From: Diplocarpon mali
Taxonomy: Eukaryota > Ascomycota > Leotiomycetes > Helotiales > Drepanopezizaceae
Assembly: GCA_024741835.1 (NCBI GenBank)
Contig: JAENRP010000547.1
Span: forward strand, 1-19,271
Direction: 5' to 3'
DNA length: 19,271 nucleotides
Shown here: positions 1 through 9,572 of the stretch, one piece after another
Layout: every line of letters starts with the position of its first letter
Position numbering within the stretch: the first letter of the stretch is position 1
The notes under the pieces: generated by a model
What the model saw: only the letters and a program-made list of their open reading frames with translations
The model's database searches: none
Told to the model about the DNA's origin: nothing
Program-made: the position numbers and the translations under genes

Positions 1-101
1 ATCAATTTATATAGTTTATAAATAATAATTATAAAGTGATCTTTAAAGTTAAAATTAAAGATAGACTTTATATTATCTTAAAGGTAATATTATAGAAATT
101 G

Positions 102-474
102 ACTCTTAGGCTAGACCTATAAGTGGATTCCTTTAAAGAAAGTACACTTTCCGCCTTAATATAATTAAGCAAAGATAAGGAGAATAGATAGACTTTTAAG
201 CTAGGATCGCAAGTGAAATTCGCGAAAATAATTCCTAAGCTAAGACTATAGGTAGATTATAAGGTATCCTTAAAGATAACTCTTAAGCTAGGACTATAAG
301 TGAATTTAGTAGAAATAACTCTTAGGCCAGGCTTATAAGTAGATTCTATAGATTCGCTAATAACGACTCTTAGGCTAAGAGCGCGAGTGAAATTTGTAGA
401 AATGACTTCTAAGCTAGAACTGCGAGTTAATCTTGCGGTTTTATTAAAAACGACTCTTAAGCTAGGCTTGCAAT
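102..474 (+). repeat. coding minisatellite of copia family 1, copy A (8 cores)
   Basis: Eight cores of the form ACTCYTARGCYAGGAC-x-GCRAGT occur in direct order, starting at 102 and ending near 474. After a long first unit, spacings alternate between 39 and 48 bp, both multiples of three, so the array stays in frame with pol. The encoded unit reads roughly M-T-x-x-L-G-x-x-V-x-x-A. Compared with copy B (11127-11598), copy A lacks two 48-bp units; all other units pair one to one. Confidence 0.85.
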
Positions 475-2219
475 TGGAAAATGGCAAAACCTCGAACTGC
501 TATTACTATTCCTTTTTAGCTGCTGATAATAAAGTATTAACTAATAATAGGCTACTAAAGCTATTAGAAGCCGAAAGCCTATTAAGGTATTAGCTAATAT
601 ATAAAAGATTCGCGCCTCTAAGGCTAAAGAAATTGAAAGGCTTATATAAGGTCTTAATCCTAAAACAGAAGATCTAAGTACTAAAGGATCGTCTAGTATG
701 CCGAATTTGCAAGCTAATAAAACTTCGAAATCGGATGCGAATTAAGCTTAGTCTATGGAAAGATTCGATACTAGCACTAATATCTATTAATACTACTAGA
801 CTATTTATAACCTCACTTAAAGGAAATAATTAGTTTTCTTAAATAATAGATAACTCCACTTAGTAGATATAGACTATTTGCACTAAGACTAAATCTAAGC
901 TTATAGAAAAGCTGGAAACTTAAAAAGTAATAAAGAAACGCTAGACCTAGTTAAAGCTAATAGCTATTAAGTCTGATAATATATTAAAGATTAAGGCAAA
1001 GCTTAATAAATAGGCAAAATAAGGAGTTTGTTACAAACCAATTATAATATATAAAAGTTCCTATTAGAATAGTATTGCTAAGCGAAGTATTTAGCAAGTA
1101 GAGACTGACTATTGCACTCTATTATAAGATACTGACTTGCTATTAGAATTCTAAGACCTTGCGATTAAGGCAAACGTATACTTGCGAAATAGAATAAGTA
1201 GTAGACTAATAGTTAATAGCACCTGAATATCACTATATAAGGCATATTTCGAATAGAAACTAAGCTTAGACTATATCTGCGTCTTTAAAAGCATCTGCTA
1301 CTCCTATATTAGCCTGAAGTCTTAGCCCGCGGGTATAAAGAGCAAGAAGCTAATAGACCGAGGTAGAGAGTATATATTTATTAAGTATATTAAATAGATA
1401 ATAAAGCAATAGATAGTATATGCGCTAGATCTAAGGCGAGTAATTATATCTTTAATAGTTAAGTTTAACAAATCTCGAAATAAAGAGGAGCTATCCTTAA
1501 AGCTCTATATACCTAAAGATTCGTAAGGTATACTACTTAATAGTAATACTATTAAACCGAACTAATAACCCCTTTCTTTTAGCTTAAGTATATTAAGCGT
1601 ACCTGCTAATCGACAACCCGCTAGTCGCCTAAAGGCTAAATAAACTATTCCTATCGTCTGCGAACTACCTAAAGTATAAAATAACTTTAATATTATTATC
1701 CCTTTAATTAAAGCACCTATAGTAAAGGATATTCCTAAAATAGGTATAAGTAATAATAAGCCTCTACTATTAGAAAGCGGTTCTTTAAATAATAAGCCTA
1801 CGGAACCTATAGCCGAACCTACGCCTTTAAAGAGGAATAGAAACCTAGAATTAGAAGACAACTTAAACGAACGCGAGTCTAAGCGTATTTAGGCTATAAT
1901 AGCACATAGGATCTATAAGCTCGAACTTCAATAGAGCTTTAACAAAGATAATGCGTTCCTAGCCGCTAAAGGAATAATGAAAATCTCTCTTCTAAAGATA
2001 TATAATAAAGCTATTAACAACCTAGAGAATAGAGCAGTATAGAATAAGGCAATCTAAGAGGAGATAAGCTCTCTTATTGCAAATGGCATATAAATAGAAG
2101 AACTAACGCTAAAGGACGTAAACCTAATATTAATAAAGTAGGTCTTTATAATTAAAATATATACAGATAGGACCTTAGAATATTATAAGGTAAGGCTTAT
2201 AGCTAAGGGCTTCTCTTAA

Positions 2220-2521
2220 TATAAGAGGGAGCAGGAACAACACAAGAATAGGCCTAAGGGAAGACCAAAGACAAAGAGGGAGGAAGCACCACAAGCAGGC
2301 TCTCTGAAGACAAGAACTAGGACAATTCACTAGTTGGGGGTAGAATAGGTAGTTGGTATTGCGCGCTGTCTCTAAGTACAACAGTGGTCCTATTTATACC
2401 CCCTTCGACCCTTAGCCGATCATATGACTCTATCACGTGACTCCTCCTTCGACTCTCTATCCCGTGACTCCTCGACTATCACGTGACAGTCACGTGACTC
2501 CTTTTCTTCTAGGTCTCTACA
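2220..2521 (-). mobile_element. solo LTR on the minus strand, inserted in copy A
   Basis: The uninterrupted sequence in copy B (13322-13349) shows the empty site, so the insert boundaries are clear. The flanks carry a short TTAA/TTAAT duplication (2216-2220 and 2522-2526). Read on the minus strand the insert starts TGTAGAG and ends TCTTATA, which fits TGTARAGA...TCTTACA ends after RIP. A TATA box, TATAAATA, lies at 2391-2398 on the minus strand with an activator-like palindrome cluster upstream of it. A relative lies at 18865-19109. It keeps many CA and TG dinucleotides and is clearly less mutated than its surroundings. The duplication may be 4 or 5 bp, because the ends are low in complexity. 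Confidence 0.75.
2391..2497 (-). promoter_or_regulatory. U3-like promoter: TATA box plus five TCACGTGA-type palindromes
   Basis: Exact TCACGTGA palindromes lie at 2433-2440, 2479-2486 and 2490-2497. Variants TCATATGA (2420-2427) and TCCCGTGA (2460-2467) have the same frame of symmetry. On the minus strand all five lie upstream of TATAAATA (2391-2398), as expected for a U3 enhancer and core promoter. CACGTG is the E-box bound by bHLH factors, and RTCACGTG resembles the yeast Cbf1 site. Which factor binds here is unknown. Confidence 0.6.
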
Positions 2522-2765
2522 TTAATAGTATAGAAAAGACTACTTCAATACGTTCGCGCCAATAGTTCGCATAAATACCCTTCGCATATTCATAGCGATA
2601 GTAGCCGCTAAGGACCTTAAATGCAAATAGTATAATATTAAAAATGCATTTACTAAAGCAATTATAAAGGAACGGATTTTTCTCTCTTAACCTAACGGTA
2701 TTCCTATACGCGCTAGCCACTCTCTTTATATACTCTGCAGTATCTATAGGCTTAAATAATCAACC

Positions 2766-3115
2766 TATTGTCACGGCACGGTTGTATCATAGTTGTGACA
2801 GAAGCACGAGAACTGTTAGAGCAGATAGTAGTATAAATAGAGGCGAAATAGACTAATACAATAGATACGCCGTACCTTTACTATACCTTTCCTTTAGTAG
2901 ATAGAATATGACTTATTAGTAGAAATCGACTTTTAAGAGTTGTAGGCTAAGGAGAGCATATTAAGAAGAAGGCTTCCTACTTTATATATACTCCTTAGCT
3001 TTGAATTCTATACGATTTAGCAGCTTTGATCTTAGTAACTTTATCGACTTATACCTTGCTTCTGCTATTATATAATTCAAAGCTTATACCTCCCTCCGGC
3101 CTTATAAGGCGATAT
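2766..3115 (+). mobile_element. 5' LTR-like leader of element D
   Basis: The left junction with copy A is sharp. The new sequence begins with TATTGTCAC (or TGTCACGG at 2769), and a TGTCAC...GTGACA inverted pair lies within the first 35 bases. A TATA box, TATAAATA, lies at 2832-2839. This layout resembles the U3 start of fungal LTR elements. The right end of the LTR is not certain: no second copy is present in the window, and no primer-binding site was recognised. A perfect 12-bp palindrome, GCCTTATAAGGC, lies just before the coding relic. The first 60 bases retain CA/TG while the following stretch does not. Confidence 0.5.
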
Positions 3116-3929
3116 AATATACCTAATAGAGGACTAGTACCCCCTTAGAGACCCTTTTTCCGACCGACTCCTATAATATATAGAAGTAACTTAAAGAACG
3201 GCCTTAATATTCGGTCCCTTTCCGAACTTAAGAATCGAAAGAAGAGCTAATAGACTTAGCTAAAATAACTATCGATAGTTAGTAGCTCTTAGCTGACTTT
3301 AAAAGAAATTATAGAATCTGTAAGTTAAGGCATTTCCCGACTATAGCCTTTAGTTGGACGAAAACGTTATAGAAGGACCTTTTACTTTAAGAAAATCAAC
3401 CTTAAGATAATAACGCTAGTACCTCCTAAGTTGAGCAACCTCTTAATTAGAGAGGATACCTTTTAAAACCCTGCGGATAACGAATCTCTTATACCAGCCG
3501 ACTCTACTAGCAAGCCTCGACTAGCCCCCTCTTTAAAACAAACCTTATATAATATAGAAGATATATTAACTTCCTTTAAATAAGAAGCCTTAATCCGACC
3601 TATCTCTTATACTAATGTAAAGGCTAAGAGAAACGACTTCTTTATATTATTAGGGTTCTGAACTAAGGTAGGCAAGAGATCTGCCATATATAAGGATCGA
3701 TTAGCAATAGAGGAACGCCTAGTAGAATACTACTACTAATATATCAAATAATAAGATTCGATAATTTAGAGTTTTTATAATTATATTTAAAGAATAGAGG
3801 AAGCAACCGCACCTATAATTGCGCAGCTGCGAGAAGAGCTTAGAATAACCTAAGAGACTAGCGCGTATTAAAGGAACTTAGTAGAAGAATAACAATATAC
3901 GAACTCAGCCAGCCAGCCGGCTACCCTTA
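3116..3929 (+). pseudogene. Gag-like coding relic of element D, 5' part
   Basis: A single frame runs from about 3116 to 3929 with stops nearly all TAA or TAG at plausible Gln codons. The implied protein is hydrophilic. A basic N-terminal third is followed by a proline- and serine-rich segment (near 3480-3540) and then a long charged Q/E/R-rich stretch (3690-3890) that looks like a coiled coil. No zinc knuckle, protease or polymerase motif is visible. Element C interrupts it. Skipping C and counting CCTTA once, the frame continues at 18135 without a shift and runs to a stop near 18226. Gag is the best guess from its position after an LTR-like leader, but the family is not recognised. Confidence 0.5.
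3925..3929 (+). repeat. target-site duplication of element C, left copy (CCTTA)
   Basis: CCTTA directly precedes the 5' LTR of C and recurs at 18130-18134 directly after its 3' LTR. Both the 5-bp length and the restored frame of D support it. Confidence 0.85.
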
Positions 3930-4228
3930 TGTTGGTACGCAGATTCCTATGCAGGAGGCAAGCTGCCCTTGTTCCTAGGGTCATCCTATATAGCTATACC
4001 ATATGCGATATAAGGGGTTTCGTATGTATTTCGGACGGCTGTTTAGCCAGAGGACCTTAGAAGGATATCTATATACGGTTAAGAGGGACTATAGGAGGAA
4101 GGACATTTATAAGTATAAAGGTACTATCTCAGTTATATAGAGATAGGCAAATATTATAATAGATTCTTTTTAATAATAAGTACTTAACTATATTTATATA
4201 AATATCAATTACTAATATAGAACTTATA
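3930..4228 (+). repeat. 5' LTR of element C
   Basis: It starts TGTTGGTACGCAG and ends CTTATA (TA from CA after RIP). It has the same length as the 3' LTR and differs from it almost only by transitions. It retains a reading frame (about 3932-4156) that is shared with the 3' LTR. Confidence 0.85.
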
Positions 4229-4602
4229 CTAATTAGTAGTAGCACCTTTACTATAGATAGTAAGGTTATTAAACTGAAGAATTCTTTCTTAATTTTAAGG
4301 AGTACTTAATTGTATTTCTGGCTTACTTTAAATACTAACTTAAACGTATAAAGTAATATCAGTTACTACTAAAGGGGAAAAGGCAAAAGGTATACAAATC
4401 TAGCTAAAGTTATTACTTTAAAGGTAGATACTATCCTCTTTTACCTGCGTTCTATTATATATTATAATTAAGGTAAAACCAGAGTGCAATTGGTATCCTA
4501 ACTATAATTAGATAATAGTATAATAATATATAAAATACGATTATATTAGACTTCTTTCAGACTTTATTAAGGCGTAGAGCAATATTTGGACAATATTAGG
4601 AA
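4229..4602. other. leader of element C, no gene recognised
   Basis: This AT-rich stretch between the 5' LTR and the first ATG in the Gag frame (4603) holds no motif I can name. The frame is open upstream to at least 4561 apart from one TAG, so Gag may start earlier. No clear match to a tRNA 3' end or to a half-tRNA primer site was seen next to the LTR. Confidence 0.4.
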
Positions 4603-7600
4603 ATGATTAAAGGGAGACTATTAATACTACTTAATCTAAGGTAACCCTAGATACTAAGGGACCTTGAAAGGGATATAAGACCTTAGGAGGATCAACCTAG
4701 CGAAAAGGCCCTTGGACTAAAAGATTAATACGCAGAGAACTTCTAGAAGATATTATAAGACGGCAAAAGGAGAGGGCTATACCTTGCCGAGGACTTTTAA
4801 AAGGAATTCTAAGATTAGATAGTTAATGACTTTAAATCGCTAGATAAGGACGTTCGATAACGCTTAAGGGACGACCTTTGGTACTATAGAGTATACGTTT
4901 AGCATAAGAAGGGCGTTTCAATCGGCTAAGCACTTTTCAATATAGTATATTAAGAAGGAAATGAGTAGCTAGAAGACCAGCTAGAGTTATAGACTTAAGA
5001 AGTATCAAACTCAGTTATAGCATAATCTCTAAGATATGGAACAAGGTCTACTTTAGAATTTGCTAAGTTTATGCGAATAAGCGAACTACCCGCTCAAAGG
5101 GTTACTATAGCTGAATAGGAGATACTATGCTAAGACTCGCTTTAGTAAGGACACCTTAGATATAATAATAATACTTCGCAAGATAACTTATATAAAGTAG
5201 ATACTTTAAGATAAATAATCGAACGGTATAACCTTAAAAGAATACCTTATTAATCCCGATTAGGATAGACCTTAGTCTTGCAATACTTAAAGATCCTGAA
5301 TCTAATACCGATACCGCCGATCCAATTGAGAGACGGATTATTGCTACCCTTTACTATAGGAAGAGGTTTAGGAGCGCTTTTAAACCTTAATTAAAGCGAC
5401 GCTCAACTATCTTAGTATATTATAAAACCTTTGACTTCAGATTAGGCCAAAACCCTTATAAATCTGAGTAAGATATATATTAAGGAGACTTAGTACTTAA
5501 GCGGGAAAGATTACCTTAATAAGAAGCTTTATATATTTGCCGATTTATACTAAAGAGCCTTAGTAGACTAGAGTATATGGTATAGAGCCTTTCCATCTAT
5601 GTTATAAGACTCGGCCTTAATATACTACTATTAGTACTTGCAAAATAAGAACTTTAAGTTTGCTAAGCTAGTAGAGGCCATTCGGGCCAATTATAAGACT
5701 AAAGAGAGAAGTAGCAGATTCCTAAGGAGGTGGTTTCAGCTAACATTTGACCTATTCTAATAAGAAGACTATTAAAAGGGGAAACTAATCCTGACCTAAC
5801 TTGAAAACTATATTAGGGAGCTGTAGAACTTGCAATTAAGCTTATATGCTAGTATAAGGAACGATCGATTAATTAAAGATAGGCTTATATAAGGTGTTTC
5901 TAAGAATTAGCTATTCCAAATAGCACTTTTTAAGCTACTAGCGACGTTCCTAGCTCTATTAGATAGCTTATAGGCTTGCGCAAGAGTAGTTGCCTAAGAC
6001 GGACTATCTAAACCCTAGCACCCTAGTTCGGCTACTAATAGACCCTAATATTATTTGACTAAGGAGTAAGGGCAATCTATAGCGCACTTTTTAAATAGAA
6101 AGATGAAGTTTACCTAAGGTAATAAGAGAGGAATAACCTTCTAACTAAAACCAAGCTATATAAGATATATTATATATTAGAAAAAGGACTGCTATAGTAG
6201 CAAGCACTTAGAAGAAGAAAGAGCCGCTTAAAAGTCTTGCTATATAGTAAGCCGACGAGCCGAAGGGTATAAGCTAATAGATAAAATATATAAGGCATAC
6301 CTCTTATAAGAAGATAAAGGAGCATATTTAAAGGGCAATAGGACTGATAAGGATAAGTAGGAAACGTCTTTAGAAGAGGAGGACTAAGCGATTAGCGACT
6401 CTAAGGATAGTAATATCAACTTTACTATAGTATTCCTAGCTTTTAACTAGGAATATAACTTGAGAACTATACTTAACTAGCTTGAAAAGCAGAAGGCTAA
6501 ATACCTTTTGATAATAAGAGTTAATAAACCGATATAAATAGACCTTAAGGTATTTATAATATAGTAGACGGATCAATTCTTCTAAGGATTCCTAATTGAT
6601 ATAGGCGCTTTAAATAAAAATGTAAGAGGAATTAACCAATTCAAAGCCTTGCAAAATATATAGAACGCAGTTCTAGCTTTACTCGGCGCTGAAAAGCATA
6701 AAATTACCTTTAAGGTAGGTTTATAAAATGCAATTAGTAAGACAACTGTTCGAATACCAGTAGGCCTTATAGAGTTCTTAATTATAGAGGCAAATATACC
6801 GTTTTTAGTCTGCTTATAATAACTCGATAAAATGGGAGTTAAATATAATAATCTGCGCAATTTACTTATTATCGGCAAGGAGAAACACTTAATTATTAAA
6901 AAACATAGGCACCTATGGCTCTTATTTAATATAATAAAGCAACTTCTGATAACTTTAAAGGGTACGATTAATATATGCCACTTAATAGAAATAGAGATCC
7001 GAAGGCTATATAAAAGATTTGGACATCCTTTGGTAAAACGCCTTAAATACCTCTTAAACTAGGCCGGTTATAACGTCGACTTTAGCATTATGGCAAAAGT
7101 AAGGGAAATATGCTAATATTATCAACTCTACGCTAATGCTCCTTATAGATTCCGATTTAAGCTATAAGATAATATCGACTTTAATTATACTATATATATT
7201 GATATTGCTTAGTTCGGTAGAAGGAACGCCCTTTATATAGTTGATAAAGCGACGGGATTTAGAGCCGCAAGGTTCTTATAAAAGGGAATAGGAGCATATT
7301 CGGCCGACGCAGTATTTTAAGCCTTTAAATTGGCTTAGCTAAATATATATATTAAACCTTTTAATTTTATAATATACGATTACGGCACTAACTTTAACTT
7401 AATAGAGTTCAAAAGCTCTTTAAGATCTATAGGAATAACTCCTAAACTGGTTCTTATAAAGGCGCACTACTTTATCGGCAAGGTCGAACGGTATCATCGC
7501 CCTTTAAGATATGCCTTTGAGATAATAACAGCTGAATACCCCTAATTAAGCGATAATAAGAGGCTGTAAATAGCTATTAAAGTAGTTAATAATACAGTAG

Positions 7601-9005
7601 GGCCTAATAGAATGATTCCTACCCTACTTATTTTTAAGGTATATCTGAGGCTAACTGAACTAGATCTACTAAATCCATTAGTAGAATAGAGGGCAGTAAT
7701 AATTAAAAAGGCCATAAAGGAAGTTAGGAAGATCTATACTATTCGCAAGGTCAACGACGCTTTAGGTATAAGGAATGGCCTTAGAACTACTTATATCTAC
7801 GATTTAAGGCTAAAAGACCTAGTATTAGTATATTAGGAAAAGGGAGGATAGATAGGCCTATTCAAGTTCCTAGGCTTAAAGAACGAAACCTATATAGTCG
7901 ATATCAGCGGCAGAATAAGGCACTTTAGATCGATAAGCGTACGTCTGTTTAAAATTGATAATAAAGAAAACTACTTAAAGGAAACTAAAGGAACTAAACC
8001 TAAGGATCGAACGACTATTAAAAGGGAATAGAACGCAACTGATATTGATAAAGAAGTAGAGCCCTCTCGCTTAGCTAAGCCGCAACTTAATAGCTGCAAG
8101 CAATCGCCAAGAGTAGAGGTTCCCTTTATTAAGCCTATTTCCAGCCTTCCTATAATTAATAATAATTATAATACTAAGATATAGATATCCTTTAGAGCAG
8201 ATGATAAGCTATACGTAGCTAAATCGGAGGTATTCTTAATAGAGAAGGAGAATAGGGACTAGGAACTGTCGCAGAAGCTATAGGTAGAAGGTAAGATTAC
8301 CACTCCTAGGCGCCCTTTCTAGCAATCTTGCTTAAAGGAGTACTAAGGGCTAATGAATAAAGGGGTATTTATACTAATGAATAAAAATGACCCTATTGTA
8401 AAAGGCAAAAGGATCTTTAAATCGAGAATAGTTGATAAGATAAAGGGGAAGGAGATAGATCACCTATTCGAGAAATCACGCCTAATTGTATAGGCTTAGA
8501 ATAATACTAGTAAGAAGGAGGAAGGTATAATCACTCAATCCCCAACTATCTAATAAGCAAGCTAACGCCTTTTGGTATTACTTTTGGTATTAATCTGGGA
8601 ATACTTTAAAGAATAGGGTAAAAAGGGCATTCTTAGCCTATGGAATATTATATAAGCGTATACTTAGGCAGCTTTGAAGCTATTATACGATATATTTGTA
8701 TTTCCCTTATGAGATATCGCTAAGCTATTTCCCGTAGGTATAGTCTTTAAAGTAGTACTGCTGCTCTATAGCATTCCCGAATTAGGAAATCACTAGTTTA
8801 GTACCTACTATAAGTACTATCGCAGCAATCTCGGTATGGCCAACTCAACTTATAACCCTTATCTATTGTTAACCTTAAGCACTTTTCCCTTTTTTAGTAT
8901 AATAGGAATACAAACGGACGATACTTTAATACTTAAAGAAGCAGACTTCTTAAAAAAGGAGGAAGATAAGATTAAAAGGGTAGGATTCCTTATAAAGCTA
9001 ATATA
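4603..9005 (+). pseudogene. copia gag-pol relic of element C, N-terminal part (Gag-PR-IN-RT)
   Basis: One frame, held throughout, encodes Gag to the middle of reverse transcriptase. A zinc knuckle at 6166-6207 now reads Y-x2-Y-x4-C-x4-H, implying an original C-x2-C-x4-C-x4-H with the first two Cys turned to Tyr by RIP. The protease motif L-I-D-I-G-A is at 6592-6609. The pre-integrase block R-F-G-H-P is at about 7015-7030. The integrase triad is intact: Asp at 7201, Asp at 7378 and Glu at 7486, with exactly 35 residues between the last two. Integrase ends near 7650. Reverse transcriptase follows from about 8320, with the catalytic Q-T-D-D at 8911-8922 still unmutated. Stops are mostly TAA/TAG. 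The frame is cut by element B after codon 9001-9003 and resumes at 15196. Confidence 0.9.
9001..9005 (+). repeat. target-site duplication of element B, left copy (ATATA)
   Basis: ATATA precedes the 5' LTR of B and recurs at 15191-15195 directly after its 3' LTR. The site is AT-rich, but the C reading frame resumes correctly when the five bases are counted once. Confidence 0.8.
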
Positions 9006-9200
9006 TATTGAGATGGGTGATACAGCCATCACTCCGATGTATTGTCATGTGACCCTACTGCTTAGTCAGTAGGATATTGATATGTATATAGCTATAAGGA
9101 AGAAAGGGGTAACCTACCTTCCTTAACTCTTACTAATATATCGACTATTAACCTTTAAAAGTTTCCGTTACCTACTGCGCCGACTTACTTAAGTTTAATA
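9006..9200 (+). repeat. 5' LTR of element B (195 bp)
   Basis: It starts TATTGAG and ends GTTTAATA; the 3' LTR has TATTGAG and GTTCAATA. Both fit original inverted ends TGTTGA...TTCAACA after RIP. Near the start two hairpins follow each other: GTGAT-acagcc-ATCAC, then CTACTG-cttagt-CAGTAG. This copy keeps more CA/TG (for example TGTCATGTGA near 9044) than the 3' copy. Confidence 0.9.
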
Positions 9201-9212
9201 GGTTATAAGCCT
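9201..9212 (+). other. primer-binding site, initiator tRNA-Met half-molecule type
   Basis: GGTTATAAGCCT lies directly after the LTR end. With one RIP-type change undone (A back to G) it reads GGTTATGAGCC, which is complementary to the anticodon region of eukaryotic initiator tRNA-Met (…GGCTCATAACC…) rather than to a tRNA 3' end. Priming by a cut initiator tRNA-Met is known for Drosophila copia and yeast Ty5. Position and sequence agree with that mode here. Confidence 0.7.
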
Positions 9213-9320
9213 TAGATAGACCGATAATAGATTATTAACTTCCCTTAGAAAGCACTTGCGCCGCAACTATTAGTAGGAAGTTGAATAAGACTTATAGTAA
9301 GAGGCGAGCAATCGGCGAAT

Positions 9321-9492
9321 AGGAGGTATGATTCCCTATTTAGCCAACTTATATTGCAAGAGGTGTGATTCCTTGCTTTACAACCCTTTGGTATTATAAG
9401 AGGTGTGATTCCTTGCTTTACTGTGTTTTATAAGAGGTATGATTCCCTGCGTTATAGCCTAAAAACCCTTTTCGATAAGAGGACTTCTTTCC
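9321..9492 (+). repeat. leader repeats of element B (AGAGGTGTGATTCC motif)
   Basis: Four copies of AGAGGTRTGATTCC start at 9321 (as AGGAGG...), 9359, 9399 and 9433, and a weak fifth at 9478. Spacings are 38, 40, 34 and 45 bp. Copies two and three share 24 bases or more, including TTGCTTTAC. They lie in the untranslated leader between the primer-binding site and Gag, where packaging or dimerisation signals are usually found. The function is not known. Confidence 0.7.
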
Positions 9493-9572
9493 TATTTAAT
9501 ACTTCTATAATACCTGCTATTTAATCATTTTAACTTTTCGATAGAAGGAGTGCCCTTAACTATTTAATTTAT

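Larger units (their letters stand above)
1..2767 (+). mobile_element. Ty1/copia family 1, copy A (partial, RIP-degraded)
   Basis: This is the middle of a copia element whose 5' end lies outside the window. It aligns along its whole length with 11026-13585 of element B, apart from a solo LTR at 2220-2521 and a repeat-array length difference. The similarity stops abruptly at about 2767, where element D starts. The break falls just after the reverse transcriptase stretch S-I-Y-x-L-K-x-S. The part present covers the end of the protease region, the coding minisatellite, the gag-pre-integrase domain, integrase and the start of reverse transcriptase. The continuation expected from copy B is not found in the window, so it should lie beyond the right edge, past element D. 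Confidence 0.9.
1..2767 (+). pseudogene. copia gag-pol polyprotein relic, copy A
   Basis: A degenerate reading frame shares the domain order of copy B. The pre-integrase domain (about 530-660) contains a K-R-F-A block that corresponds to H-R-R-F-A-H-L in copia proteins. The integrase core follows at about 820-1180, and here copy A keeps an S-D-N triplet (codons near 970-980) that is S-N-N in copy B, so the second catalytic Asp survives in A. The region after the core holds the copia-typical run D-Y-I-x-V-F near 1270. Reverse transcriptase starts near 2095, is split by the solo LTR, and resumes at 2522-2767 with D-I-K-N-A-F-like residues. Stops are TAA/TAG at glutamine positions. It cannot be expressed. 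Confidence 0.85.

Noticed and set aside
1562..1861. Minus-strand open frame in copy A, also present in copy B (12683-12877)
   Set aside because: It is antisense to the copia pol relic and has no motif of its own. Minus-strand frames stay open because RIP makes stops mainly on the coding strand.
4480..4510. ATTGGTATCC as a tRNA 3'-end primer site for element C
   Set aside because: It lies about 260 bp beyond the LTR end defined by the two 299-bp repeats, so it cannot prime from that position.
8836..9072. Open frame of 78 codons as a separate small gene
   Set aside because: Its first part is the reverse transcriptase of element C in frame; from 9006 it reads into the LTR of element B.
9006..9200. 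TGAGAT (9009) as the start of the LTR of element B
   Set aside because: It gives no matching target duplication and leaves identical flanking bases unexplained; a start at 9006 gives inverted ends and the ATATA duplication.
9321..9492. Regularly spaced short repeats as a CRISPR array
   Set aside because: The units are imperfect, the spacers are partly shared, and the repeats lie in a retrotransposon leader of a eukaryotic genome.
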